Assembly: GCA_024195265.1 (NCBI GenBank)
Contig: JAJLRJ010000008.1
Coordinates: forward strand, 9,753,501 to 9,817,500
DNA from: Dendrophyllia cribrosa
Taxonomy: Eukaryota > Cnidaria > Anthozoa > Scleractinia > Dendrophylliidae
DNA: 64,000 nt
Reading direction: 5' to 3'
The translations under genes were made by a program, and so were the position numbers. This document shows positions 53,945 to 64,000 of the stretch, piece by piece (position 1 is the first letter of the stretch; each line of letters starts with the position of its first letter). Under the pieces are notes generated by a model, which searched no databases, was not told the DNA's origin, and was given only the letters and a program-made list of their open reading frames with translations.

Positions 53945-54080
53945 TTTAAAGTTTTGAAATTCTGGCAGTTTCTTGGTGTTGCGATCACCAAATGACGTAA
54001 AACAAAAGATTCAAAAGAAAGTAAACAATACCCACACCACAACACAATAGCTAACCAACAATAGTTTCCGCAACACCAAG
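53945..54080. repeat. imperfect inverted repeat
   Basis: GTTTCTTGGTGTTGCG near 53968 is inverted as CGCAACACCAAGAAAC near 54070, enclosing about 90 bp. Confidence 0.6.
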
Positions 54081-54109
54081 AAACACCCGAAATTCTTGTA
54101 CGTTTTAGT

Positions 54110-54225
54110 GTTTATTACCCCGTATTTTTCTTGTTTTATTATAGACTACTACACGACCCCTCAAACATGTTAATTGCTTTAATTACTGATCGTGTTTAAA
54201 TAAAGGATCTACTACTACTACTAGC
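54110..54225 (+). repeat. LINE 3'-tail-like fragment
   Basis: Ends in TTAAATAAAGGATCTACTAC with TACTACTACTAC repeats, a tail style seen in coral CR1/L2-type LINEs. No coding part left. Confidence 0.4.
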
Positions 54226-54862
54226 TGACAGATCAGACATATCCCTTGAAATGCGCTAAAATGATATTGAAAAACAAAAAAACAAATTCTCTTTGGGTGC
54301 TCATATGTTGGTCTGCTCAGAGTCACAAGATCTTTCGTCGCTTTAGGGAGCTCAATAGAACTGGGTGCCTCGTGAATTGTAACTACTCAATATAAGCAAA
54401 TGCCGCACATCCTCGACATCTCACACGCTTTACATAAAGGGAGGTCCCCATACGACTTGATCACTTTTATAAAGCTTCTCTAGCACTGTTCTGCGAATCT
54501 ATTGGTTAATTACTACTTGTATTCGGTTCTACGCGCACGGTTTCGAAACCATCACTGCGAAGTTTTTTTCGATATCACAAATAAAAGGAACAAACCATGT
54601 GACAAACTAGACAAAGAATATTGCCGGCGCCAAAGTGCTTAAATATCAGTAATATCGTGCGACGTAACAACTTGAGAGAAGAAATGAATCGAAATGAACT
54701 GAATAACAATATATACGTATATAGGCTTTTCCATTAAAAATGGATTTGCCCCACTGGGTCAAAGTACATGTTATTTCTAATATTATCATATTTATACGCT
54801 AAATTTAAAAGGTCGTCTTTGAAAGGTTCGGTGGTCCAAATATAATGGAGAACTTTTCACGC

Positions 54863-54868
54863 ATAAAA
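54863..54868 (+). promoter_or_regulatory. TATA-like box of the galaxin-like gene
   Basis: GCATAAAAGGG lies 42-47 bases upstream of the ATG at 54910. With a usual 25-30 base spacing, transcription would start near 54893, giving a very short 5' UTR of about 15-20 bases. Inferred from position only. Confidence 0.45.
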
Positions 54869-54909
54869 GGGCGACGTGTTACGAACAAGGAAACGGAACA
54901 GTCGACAAC

Positions 54910-55090
54910 ATGGCGCGTTCACTAAGCGGGGTCATTGTTATCTTTGCAGTTGTTGCTTTGATAATAGTGAAAGCTGAAGAGAAAGAGTTATTGCCGTTTG
55001 ATGCCGAGGAAGTTGATGCGACAAAACATGATGAGCCATCTAAAGACCTCAATGAACTACTCGAAAACAACTTGGCGGACAAAGAAAATG
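54910..55090 (+). CDS. galaxin-like protein, exon 1 (signal peptide, acidic propeptide)
   Basis: Sixty codons plus one base. Residues 1-22 form a signal peptide (basic start, hydrophobic core VIVIFAVVALIIV, likely cut after Val-Lys-Ala). Residues 23-60 are strongly acidic (EEKELLPFDAEEVD, then more Asp/Glu), as in galaxin-like coral proteins with an acidic prodomain. The exon ends AAAATG/GTGAGT, a strong donor in phase 1, which joins in frame to the exon at 57998. Start chosen as the only ATG before the signal peptide, just downstream of a TATA-like box. The protein enters the secretory pathway and is expected extracellularly. Confidence 0.8.
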
Positions 55091-55376
55091 GTGAGTATTT
55101 TATATAGAATTTAAAGTATAATTCAGTTCGATTAAGACAAGCTAAACGGATTAATTAAGATATTAAAGCTTCGAGGATTTAAAGCACCTGAAGCAATGCG
55201 AGCCGGTTGTTGGTCAACTTTTAGTATGTTTTTATGTCAACAATTCATTTCTCTTGAAATGTTGAGTTTGTTGATACAGTTGTGAAGTGTATTTAGATGA
55301 AAACTGTTGAGCAATACTTGTCTGTAATGGTGGTATTATTTTTTTCCTTTTCTTTTCCTTTTCTTACAATATTCAG

Positions 55377-55653
55377 AAGAAACATCTTCCCGCCGAAATT
55401 ACAAAATTTCTTATTTCCACCACGGTTTTATCGCCAAATGCCACCAAAATATACAACTTAATCGGATAAAAAGATTCTATAGAGCGAATCAGAAGCAGTC
55501 ACTTGGAAAAAAAGTGCAGAATTGCAAGGATGGAAGTGGATCACAGTTCATCAAAATTGATTTCGTGACAGGCGGTCAAACTTGCCATTTTCGTGGAAAT
55601 TTGACTTTTTTAGTCGTTTTGTTTCTTTCTAGTTAAAGGGGCTATGTCGCAAG
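55377..55653 (+). CDS. possible alternative exon of the galaxin-like gene
   Basis: A long pyrimidine tract ending TATTCAG at 55376 is an excellent acceptor. Spliced in phase 1 from exon 1, the frame stays open for 86 codons to TAA at 55634-55636, and a consensus donor AAG/GTGAGT lies at 55654. The encoded piece is basic, has three cysteines and ends in a hydrophobic stretch (LTFLVVLFLSS). It would give a 146-residue secreted or membrane-tethered isoform without galaxin repeats, or act as a poison exon. No transcript evidence is available. Confidence 0.35.
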
Positions 55654-57083
55654 GTGAGTCTGCGCAATGAGTTCCTGTCATGTGACGTCACCTGACGTCA
55701 CACATGTCAAATTTCTATTGTTCCCTCCCGGATCGCGGCAAGTTTTATCGCGTTTGCACTCGTGTCGAACCACGCGAGGTTAACAAACACACGATCGATT
55801 TCGCTTTTAAATTCCTCCCCAACCTCCACAACTACTGGAAGACATCGAATTTTTCGAAGGTATGACTAACAAATCTCAGAAATAATTTAAGAAAAATCTA
55901 GCCAAGTAAATACTCTAACTAATTTGTAAACTTGAGATCTATCCTTCCACGCAATACGACGGGATGGAACGGATTGCAGCGAATTCGACAGTAATGGACG
56001 CCAACTTGATAAAAAGCCACCGGACGTTTTTCAAGTTTTTAGTACCCAGTACTCGCCCGCCATCCTCGCGGTTTCGGGCTGAAAAACCTCATGTAATCAA
56101 AATAAAATTTCAGCCCGGGCTGAAATGCGAGGTCACTTGGGTAGAAACGTGCACTTGGGCATGCGCAATGATTTGTTTCGTGGGCTGTCAGCCAGGGCTG
56201 AAATTCGCCATGTAATCGGCCCCTCAGTACGACATATTTTTGCCAATCCTGTGCTAAAGCGTTTGTTTAGCCTCAGTTTTAATTTCTCGATCCTTAAAAG
56301 AACGCATCGGCTGTTTCCGATGAATGAAGAAACGCTTGTACTGATATTTCCAATTCTTTATTTACCCTTTTGTCTATGAAAAGGTTTTGAAAGCCTAACA
56401 AAAAATATTTTTAAATATTATAATATTCTTAAAAGCTAACTGTGCACGTTTTGCTACATTTCTTGTTTTCGCTTGCAAATTATTTTGAATTCACTTCCAA
56501 CGTCGCTTAAAAAAAGTAAGTTCCGGCTGTCTTCTTTTAAATATCAGTGACAGTATTTTTTCTTACTTGTAACCGTCTCACGGTTCCTGCTTGTTTGTCT
56601 AAATCAGTTTGAAATCAGTTTCCATAGGCCATGTCGACAAAATGCCGGTTCACGTTACTCTTTTGAAGAGCATTTAAATTTCAATTATTTCTGCATTCAT
56701 CACCTTCTCTGATACTGTTTCACTTCCTTTCAAACAAAAGTAAAACATCGTTGGTGAAATCCTTCTACCAGACCTATCGAGACCTACGAGATAGAAACAA
56801 ATTTGCAAGGGAAAAGCTACATTCTTCGGTAACCTAACTTAATTTGTCCTATTCGAGTTAAGCGAGCAATCCGAGCAATTCGCAACAATCGGCATCTATA
56901 AAAAAATAATAATTAACAGAGATTATATACGATACGCAAATGAACTATAATGTGTTCTGGCCAATGAACGTCTAGTTCTTCGGAGCTGGTTTCGTCGAAA
57001 GGACTTGTTATGTTTATGATTATTACGATTATGATTATAATCGTTATGTCGGTAGTGAGTATCAAGCCTTACATGCTACTAAA

Positions 57084-57724
57084 ACACGTAGTTCCGGTAT
57101 AGAAGGCTTAACTCCTCCCCGGTCCCCCATTTCACACCTTTTGGGTGTGAAATGCAAATTAAGGCGTCTTTCAGTCACAAAACGTGGTTAACTTGCACCA
57201 TAGTTAATAGAATAAACTGGTTATGAAACTCAGTCAGTCCTTTGTTATATGTTTTTGTTCTCCATTTCTTTTGTTCGTTTGCCTTGACCCTGCACAAAAA
57301 CACAAAAGGTATTGAAATGCATATGAGCAACTGACCAGTAGAAACATTTGGGCTAACACGTTAAACAAAACAATGTGCAGGGTCACGGTTCGTTCAACAT
57401 AAAACAAAGCAGCTTTGTGCACTCTTTTTGAAATTTATTGAGCTTCATAACCAGTTTGTTCTATTAACTATGCTTGCACGTCCTTTAAATATAATTTGCT
57501 TCAAAAATCGAATTAAACCAAGATTTTCCCTAAGCAAAAAAACGAAATACAAGTTCATAAAGACTTCTGATATAACTTTCCTAAAATTTTTCCAAATTGT
57601 GTTAGCAATGGTCTTAGTAATGACGCATGTTGTTTGTCAGTTGTTAATGCTTCAGTGGTTTATTGACGACTGAAGGTGAGAACGGCCAGGCCAGGCTCCT
57701 TTTATACCGGAACTTCGTGTTTAA
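57084..57724. mobile_element. MITE in galaxin intron, relative of 39372-39731, interrupted
   Basis: Reverse-oriented copy of the TTAA MITE: ends near ACACGTAGTTCCGG (57084) and CCGGAACTTCGTGT (57720), with TTAA at 57721-57724; the left TTAA has mutated. It is split by the 274-bp element at 57199-57472. Confidence 0.7.
57192..57479. mobile_element. nested MITE with 7-bp TSD CTTGCAC
   Basis: Element proper 57199-57472. Ends CATAGTTAATAGAATAAAC and its near-complement, arms 29 bp. CTTGCAC flanks both sides (57192-57198, 57473-57479). The other copy of the host MITE reads straight through this point (39619-39630, complement CTTGCGCGTC), which confirms the insertion. Confidence 0.8.
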
Positions 57725-57997
57725 GCCTTTTAAGAGTGTAGAGTGTAGAGTGAAGAGTCCCATGCAGAGTCGATTATGGAGACATGTAAAAGGTAGTTCA
57801 CTGGAGACATGTTCAGTCAGTCTGCGGATTAAATCTTAGCCTGCGAGAGGCCTTGCGAGCAAGCTATCGGGCTCAGGGGCTGGGTGAGAGGGTAAGGCTC
57901 CTTCCCTCCTAGCTTAACCAGAGCTCTATTCTCAGTAAACGAAAAAAAAGCCTTCAAGTTGTAATAAAAATATTGGTACCTTTTGACATTCTTGCAG

Positions 57998-59001
57998 ATA
58001 AGAGAAATCACATTACAAGACCGTATCTGCCGCTTCAGCGATGCCCGTACCACAGTAGTAGTCGCTGTTGTGGAGGGTATCTTATCGATGACCCAACACG
58101 GAAAACTTGTTGCCGTGGACGGATCGTGCTAAGGAGACTTTACCGACAACTGTGCCGCAAGAAGCTGAAGAAGTCTAGAATATGTGGTAGCTTTTTGTAC
58201 GATCGTAAACGTCAGAGATGTTGCCACAGTCATTTGATTCCAAAACGTAGTAAATGCAGACGGCGGCGTTGCGGTCGACAACGCTACGTCACTTACACGC
58301 AACAGTGCTGCCACGGCCGAGTAATTCCCAAATCAACATCTTGTTCTGGGCACAAGCAGTACAAGTGTGGTGGAGTGAGCTTTGATTATAGTACTCAGAA
58401 ATGCTGCTCTGGTCGGTTGAAGTCCATCCGCTTCACTTGTCCCAGTTTGCGTTGTGGTTACTTGCATCCTAATCCTCAAACCCAACAATGCTGTAATGGT
58501 AAAGTAATTCCCGGGAGTCTACCTTGTATCCAACCCCGTTGTTTCGGAATAAGCTATGATCCACTAACACAAAAGTGTTGCTTTGGCCGAGTGACTTTCA
58601 TCCATTTGCCTTGTACCTCTAGACTACCCTGCGGAAATTCCTTCTACGATCCTCAAAGTCAGCAATGCTGTCACGGACAAGTGCTTCCCAGCAGTGCACC
58701 ATGCATACCCTTCCTGTGCGGTGGTCTCAACTATAATCCACAGACCCACCAATGCTGTAATGGACAAATTGTTTCTAGGTTCCGCCAGTGTCCTTCCATT
58801 AGCCCTCACCACCATCTTTGCGGTAATAACTTCATTGATGATTCCCGCCAAAAATGTTGCCACGGAAACGTCGTGGCACCATTGAGATCAACCTGCGCGA
58901 GGTGCGGTGTTTCATTTTTTGTTCCTTTTGGTTTCCACTGTTGTAATGGCCAAATAATTCTTGTATCCATCCAGTGTGGTGCACTATTTTCTGTTGGCTA
59001 G
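57998..59001 (+). CDS. galaxin-like protein, exon 2 (di-cysteine repeats)
   Basis: 334 codons joined in phase to exon 1, total 394 residues; TAG at 58999-59001. The mature part has 11 Cys-Cys pairs in about ten repeats of the form CG-x-Y/F-D-x-QxCC-xG-x-V/I-P (for example YDPLTQKCCFGRV), each with an extra single Cys. This di-cysteine repeat defines galaxin, a secreted protein first isolated from coral skeleton; the cysteines probably form disulfide cross-links in the organic matrix. A basic block (RRLYRQLCRKKLKK) follows the second CC pair. Lys-Arg at residues 62-63, right after the acidic segment, may be a processing site. Direct mineral binding is not shown by sequence. Confidence 0.88.
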
Positions 59002-59197
59002 AGAACACTAACATTTTTCCTTTTTTTGTTAATTCCATGCTTTTTTATTCTCGTATTGATTATAATAGTACGTTATAATAATTGGACAGAGTGGAGTACA
59101 ATTCAGGAAGAAATCGGGCGAGTAATTTCAAATCTCGATTTTAAATTACGAGCACGATTGCTCTTGAATTGTACTGACACCAAGTTAAATTACTAAC
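59002..59197. repeat. 3' flank with a small inverted repeat
   Basis: GTACAATTCAGGAAGAAATCG is nearly inverted as CGATTGCTCTTGAATTGTAC at about 59095-59175. No canonical AATAAA is seen close after the galaxin-like stop, so the 3' end is undefined. Confidence 0.5.
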
Positions 59198-59515
59198 TAA
59201 TCGTATCAATAACAAAATTCGAGATTAAAAAGTCTATGCGGACTTTTTTTGTGATCAAAACGTCAGGGATATTTTCTATCAGTTTGAAACCAGTAAAAAA
59301 ACGGCAACAAAAAGAAAAAGAACCCATTTAAGTGCAACTGATTGGTTCGCGCGCAACGTAGGTGTTCAATTACAGCTATCAAATTACAAAAGCTGTACAG
59401 ATTGGACAGCTGCAATTGAACACCCATTAAGTGACCGCGCGCCAATTACGTAAGAAATAGGCGCGCGGATGACTGAATCACAATCGAGAATTTTGTTATT
59501 GATACGATTATAATT
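59198..59515. mobile_element. MITE with AATCGTATCAATAAC ends
   Basis: AATCGTATCAATAACAAAAT at the left and its reverse complement at the right; inside, GGTGTTCAATTACAGCT is inverted as AGCTGCAATTGAACACC. About 318 bp, no coding content. Confidence 0.65.
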
Positions 59516-60890
59516 AAAATAATATATAATAATACAAATAATAATGGTTATAAATGGGGCTAGATTGCGCTTCTTTCAAAGCTTCCAATATCATGGTTTG
59601 GCGGGATATATACAAGAAGGGCTTAAATCGAGGCGAGTTGCGGATTCCCAAAAATTTTAAAGACGGGTACGAAATGAAAATAACATGACTGGAAGCGAGA
59701 TACGCTTTTTTTGTAAGCCGGAAAGTAATGAAATCATTATTCGGAAAGTGAGAAGAGATAAAAATTAAAAGCGAAAAGCAGGAGCTAAACACCTATTTCA
59801 AAGTTTGGAGTAGGTAACAAAAATGACAATGGCATACAGTGTCTTTACTAAGAGGCATTAAGCTGAGGTCAAAACTTAAATCAATTAAATTTCGTCAGTT
59901 CCAACTATTCCCGGATTCTTTAGATCAAATTCTAAAGTGAAGCCACTTATAAAAAGAGCTGTTGAACATTTTGTAAAGCGATCAAACTCCAGGCGTTCAA
60001 TATGCAGTGTATTTTTAGATGTTTTAACTATTTTAAAACCATTTATAATCAATTTATAATCATTAAATACAAGTTCTCATATCTGAGGCAACAGTATCAA
60101 TATGCTAAGAACGCCAAAAACGTTTCCGAGCTGTAACTGCTAATTTTACTTCAGACTTTGAATTAAAATAATTCTCATCAAACCGTTGTTGTCGTTAGTT
60201 TTTGAACCAAAAGAGGATCAAGTTTGATGCTCTTTGGTTTTTATTGAATTTCTCTCTGCTGATTGCCCTTGCGAAAAAAAAAACGCAGTCAAAGTAGTGT
60301 GTGAGAATCGTGGTGATGGTGGTGGAGAAACAATAGAATTGTGGTGGTCCTGTGCTACAGTAAAAACCCACGTATAAGAACCTAGATTTTTCCAACTTAG
60401 CCTAAATAGGTTCTTATAGAAATTGTATTTAGTGGGATTTTAGGCTACTTAGGTTCTTAAATAGGTTCTTAATTTGATAGGGGCACTAGCGAAGAGTACA
60501 GATAACTACTACAGGGCATAATTATGTGATATGGAAAGCCCTTGATGCATAACATAGATGCAAGGAAGTTTCAATGTGCTTCAAAAACTGACTTCGAAAA
60601 TGAGAGAGACACATGGAACTGTATTCTTAATACAATTGCATTGTGTAATCCATTGTGTAATCATTATTATTGTTACTTGGCACATTGTTGAAAGTTTGTA
60701 AACGCGTAACCGGCACATTTAATGCACTCTGTTGTTGGGACTGGAAGCTTTGTACTCTTCTCGGTTTTTGTAAGGAATTCATCGAATATCGCGAAAACTT
60801 TACCCGCTCAAATTTGAGCGACCAATTTCGCACTTTTTCGCGAATTCTTGTCCACGCGAAAATTTGACGCATTGGAGTAACTAAAGAGCC
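59516..60890. other. intergenic, no gene assigned
   Basis: Only short frames without domain features. TAGGTTCTTA recurs several times near 60405-60475, a short degenerate repeat. Confidence 0.35.
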
Positions 60891-61099
60891 TTAACCCTTT
60901 TACTCCCAGAGTCAATTATGGAGACATGTAGTGTAGTTCTAACTTTTGTCAACGAAATCTTATGATGTGACCATTCAAATGAAACCTCTTAGGCAGTACT
61001 TTTGCAAAGTACCATTTGCTTTTCAATTTTTTTACAAAATGAAATTTGGGATTTTATATGAATTTTGATGTTTGACACTCTTGAGAGTCAAAGGGTTAA
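60891..61099. mobile_element. short TTAA MITE, copy 1 (piggyBac-like ends)
   Basis: Element proper 60895-61095 (201 bp), TTAA on both sides. Starts CCCTTTTACTCCCAGAGTCA, ends GAGAGTCAAAGGG. A homologue is at 62431-62637, and the AGTCRATTATGGAGACATG core is also left at about 57766-57788. Confidence 0.7.
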
Positions 61100-61157
61100 T
61101 ATAACGAACGGTCCACCACCATCATCATCAGTCCTTATCACCTCCACGCGATGCGTA

Positions 61158-61474
61158 TGGCCCGTTTACACAGGTGATTGTTTGTACAGGTTTTGTCGCA
61201 CTTGTCGATGCAACTTTTTTGTCGCGCGCTAGTTGCATCTTCAAATCGCATATGTAAACGGGCGGCGATTTCAGTGCGATTTGGGCGCGATTTGTCGCGC
61301 GATGTCGCAGAGGTTTCGAACATGTTCGAAACCTGATGCAACTTGGCGGCGATTTTTGGGAAATCACAGCAAATGTCGCACACGAATCGCACAGGAAATC
61401 GCCGCTAGTTTACACTTGCGACAAAAGTTGCATTGGAGAGCGCAACAAAAATCGCATGTGTAAACGGGCCTTAA
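61158..61474. mobile_element. GGCCCGTTTACAC MITE
   Basis: GGCCCGTTTACACAGG and its counterpart TGTGTAAACGGGCC bound about 317 bp rich in inverted GCGATTT/AAATCGC phrases, with a perfect central palindrome GGTTTCGAACATGTTCGAAACC-type core (22 bp, 61312-61333). TSD possibly 3 bp, not clear. Confidence 0.65.
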
Positions 61475-61479
61475 GGCCT

Positions 61480-61870
61480 CCACAGTTTTTCTCCAGTGAG
61501 TATGATCTCATGCTGCATTTCTGATTTCTTTCCACGACAGATTCACTGCCTGTAACTATTTCCAATCTGATCTTCTCCAATTAATTTTCGGCCTCCCTCG
61601 TTGTCTTTTCCCCTCTGTTGTTCAGAACAGAGCTTCTCTTCAAACATTGCCACTTTCCTTTCTTAGAACATGTCCAATCTAACTCCATTTGTTCGGGTTA
61701 AGTCTGCCATGATGTCTTCTTGTTCATAGATATTTCGAACTTCTGCATCGTCCTAAACATATTTATATATTGACGTGGTCCCATCAAACATGCAGTATTA
61801 ACCTTCTATTCAGTCCTGTCCATCACTCCCAAGATGTCAACCCTGTTTTGCATCATCTCCTTGGACACAT
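61480..61870 (-). pseudogene. decayed LINE C-terminal fragment
   Basis: Minus-strand translation contains RGKRQRGRPKINWRR and, in another frame, a WIGHVLRKE-like piece, both common near the C-terminus of LINE polyproteins. Several stops and frameshifts. Too degraded to place in a clade. Confidence 0.45.
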
Positions 61871-62426
61871 GTGCCGTTTTTCTTGGTTCATACATGTTCT
61901 TACATTCTAACAGTCAATTTTAGTGATAGATTTTGGTCCCACAAGGGAGGTCATCGGCTCGCAGACTTCCTGCTGGGTTTGGTCTGTAGGCGTCAAATCC
62001 CCGTTTCTATAATGGTGCTCCCTTACCTCTGGCGACCCATAGTATCCGACAGAAAATCTTCTGCCTCGGCTTCTGTGACCCACTACCACCAAGGAACAAA
62101 ATTACAAATTCAATAAAGTTTGACACTCTTTACAAACGAGTGTATGCGCGCACACTTCACTTTATTCATATAACAGGACAACTTTTTGTGATCTAACACC
62201 ACGTTTTTGTAAAAAATATCATGATAATGAGCGTAGTACTAGAAAATTCCTCACATCCAATTTTATTGTCTAAAAGATAGTAACCTGGCATGCCACATAA
62301 AAAAACGTAATAACACATTAAATAAAAATAATGCAAAAATTTAAATATATCCTCAATTTGTCTTCTAACTTGGAAAGCTTCACAGCCAATCAGTGACAGC
62401 CAATTATCTTACATCAATATAGTGTA

Positions 62427-62641
62427 TTAATCCTTTTACCCCCAGAGTCAATTATGGAGACATGTAGTGTATTTCTAACTTTTGAGTTTGTTCACGAAAA
62501 CGTATGGTGTGACCATTCAAATGAAACCTCTTCGGTAGTACTTTTACATGGTACCACTTGTTTATCTATATTTTACAAAATAAAATTTGGGATTTTTCTT
62601 GAATTTCAATTTTTGGCACTCTTGAAGGTTTAAAGGGTTAG
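62427..62641. mobile_element. short TTAA MITE, copy 2
   Basis: Element proper 62431-62637 with TTAA on the left (62427-62430) and a decayed TTAG on the right. Homologous to 60895-61095 along its length with scattered differences. Confidence 0.65.
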
Positions 62642-64000
62642 TTATTTCAGACCCAATTTTTATGACGGCAGCAATTCTAGTCTCATAAATAAAGTTTTAT
62701 TGTTGACGCAAATCAGCTTAAGTGTTCTAGCACAAACAATCTGAAACAGACAACATTTAATAAAAACTAAAACAATTAAATATATACGACCCAATAGAAC
62801 TTTAAGCTGATTGTTTCGCTAAGCTTTAATAACAGTGCCATTATTAACGAGAAAGTTGTTGAAACTGAATTACCATAGCTTGGGTTACAAAATCTGGCTG
62901 ATTCAAAACTGAAAGCAGCATGTCTTCTAGTCTCAAAGTAGTCATCGGTATTTTGTTGACGCGATCGTAGTATATAATAATTAAAATTAAAACACTTGTT
63001 TACTAAACACTGATCGTTACCTAATGTTTTGCGTAAAACACTTAACAATAACTTGGATACCATGTGCGTCAATTAACAGATTATTTTAAGAATGCGATAG
63101 AATAGGGTATCATTATATACTGTTGTCAAGATGTGTTACACGGGAGGGAAAACAACTCATACTTTTTGATTCGAAACAAATGGAATGGCTTAAAAACAGG
63201 AAACCTGTGATAAGAGAGTTATTTTCAATTCTTCTCACTCTGTGGACATTTGACATCAAACATTTAGTGACAGTTATTACTCTAGATCACTCTAGATCGG
63301 ATGCTATTTCAGATCAATTTAAATATGACTAAAACTGATCGCAGTCCGTATTGGTTCAAGTACTTAACCGCCACGGGGCTTTGGCATAAACTGAGAAACA
63401 GTACAGTTTTGACCGTTTTTGTCCACTTTTTACACCCATGGAAAATGGCTGTTTAAAACATTCCCTCCCCTAAGGGAGCCCATTGAATGGCACTTTGTTC
63501 TTGAAACAGCACAATCCCCTAGTATAATAGTTCGAATCAACAGTATCAGTCGCCTATCATGTTTAATTTTAAAGGCAACGAATTTTCTAAAAATACGGGA
63601 TATAGTAACTGTTTACACGGATTAAATAGGTAGCTACTTGGATCTATGCTAACGAAACAATACTCTTTATTGAAGATAGACCACGAGTGTTTTAGTTTTC
63701 GGGAAACCGCGGATTCCATTTCTTTTAAAGGATGTTGCACATGTTATGTCTGGTGATCTTGAGGTGTTAATTAGAAAAGGAGCGAATGCGCTGTTGTTTT
63801 TTAAGTAGAACTGAAGGAATGACTGCCTGATCTTTAAATAAATAATATATTTTTAATTTTAGACTTAAATAATATTTTAGTAGAGGTTTTATGTCGTGCT
63901 CAATTTCTTAAGTGTTAAGTACCACTGAAAATGTGATATATTTAAACATTACCCTTAAAATAAAAACTCAATTTAACATAATATAAAACCCATCAAATGT
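62642..64000. other. intergenic or intronic, no gene seen
   Basis: AATAAA occurs near 62686 in a T-rich context and could end an unseen gene, but no coding frame supports it. Short frames at 62776-63740 lack features. Confidence 0.35.

Larger units (their letters stand above)
55091..57997 (+). other. galaxin-like gene intron (2.9 kb)
   Basis: Bounded by GTGAGT at 55091 and TTCTTGCAG ending at 57997. It contains a possible alternative exon (55377-55653), a CpG-rich stretch near 56030-56220 with repeated AGCCCGGGCTGAAAT-type phrases, and a MITE with another MITE inside it (57084-57720). Confidence 0.6.

Noticed and set aside
58129..58863. minus-strand frames across galaxin exon 2
   Set aside because: Antisense shadows of the di-cysteine repeats.
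61907..62116. Possible minus-strand exon with a polar reading frame
   Set aside because: About 61 codons look protein-like, but no family is recognisable and splice context is weak; not enough to call.

Overview
The window reads as nuclear DNA of an anthozoan cnidarian, most likely a stony coral. It is AT-rich, carries an intron-split gene for a galaxin-like protein (a family known from coral skeletal organic matrix), a eukaryotic tRNA-His, C2H2 zinc-finger genes, and a dense population of LINE, Penelope-like, TTAA-target and palindromic DNA elements. The genus cannot be fixed from sequence alone. Most of the 64 kb is transposable-element and repeat sequence. Confident host features are few: a 3' gene end at 1-123, tRNA-His at 546-617, two paralogous zinc-finger genes (25391-26668 and 43538-44869), and the galaxin-like gene (exons at 54910-55090 and 57998-59001).

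Layout. 1-5.8 kb: gene tail, tRNA-His, a 9-bp-TSD foldback element, a dead LINE 3' end, tRNA-like fragments and G/C homopolymer repeats. 5.8-29.7 kb: copy A of a segmental duplication whose shorter copy B lies at 39.6-47.8 kb; each copy carries one zinc-finger gene. Because the copies share unique flanks, each serves as an empty-site control for insertions in the other. Copy A holds a three-level nest: a TA-flanked DNA transposon (6091-13907) was hit by a palindromic element with 12-bp target-site duplications (TSDs) and a hammerhead-ribozyme-like motif in each arm (6101-12436), which was then hit by an L1-type LINE (6276-11956) with an inverted 5' part. Copy A also carries several MITEs absent from B, a 1.7-kb foldback absent from B, and about 7.5 kb (17.3-24.9 kb) with no counterpart in B, including two nearly identical 1011-bp TTAA elements.

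29.7-39.6 kb is gene-poor: a third 1-kb TTAA element, long C and G tracts, and AT-rich sequence without a convincing gene. 47.8-54.2 kb is a run of near-perfect palindromes and a second giant TTAA foldback (51535-53322). 54.8-59.0 kb is the galaxin-like gene, its intron containing a MITE nested in another MITE. 59-64 kb holds further MITEs and a decayed LINE.

The most unusual material is the pair of palindromic elements at 6101-12436 and 42929-43151. Both have 12-bp TSDs, inverted arms carrying GAAACGTC next to a ribozyme-like hairpin, and an unpaired tail on the 3' side of one arm. Together with a Penelope-type GIY-YIG endonuclease fragment at 47290-47507, they suggest a non-autonomous, ribozyme-bearing, Penelope-related family that inserts as inverted dimers. 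All family assignments are from reading motifs; no database search was run.
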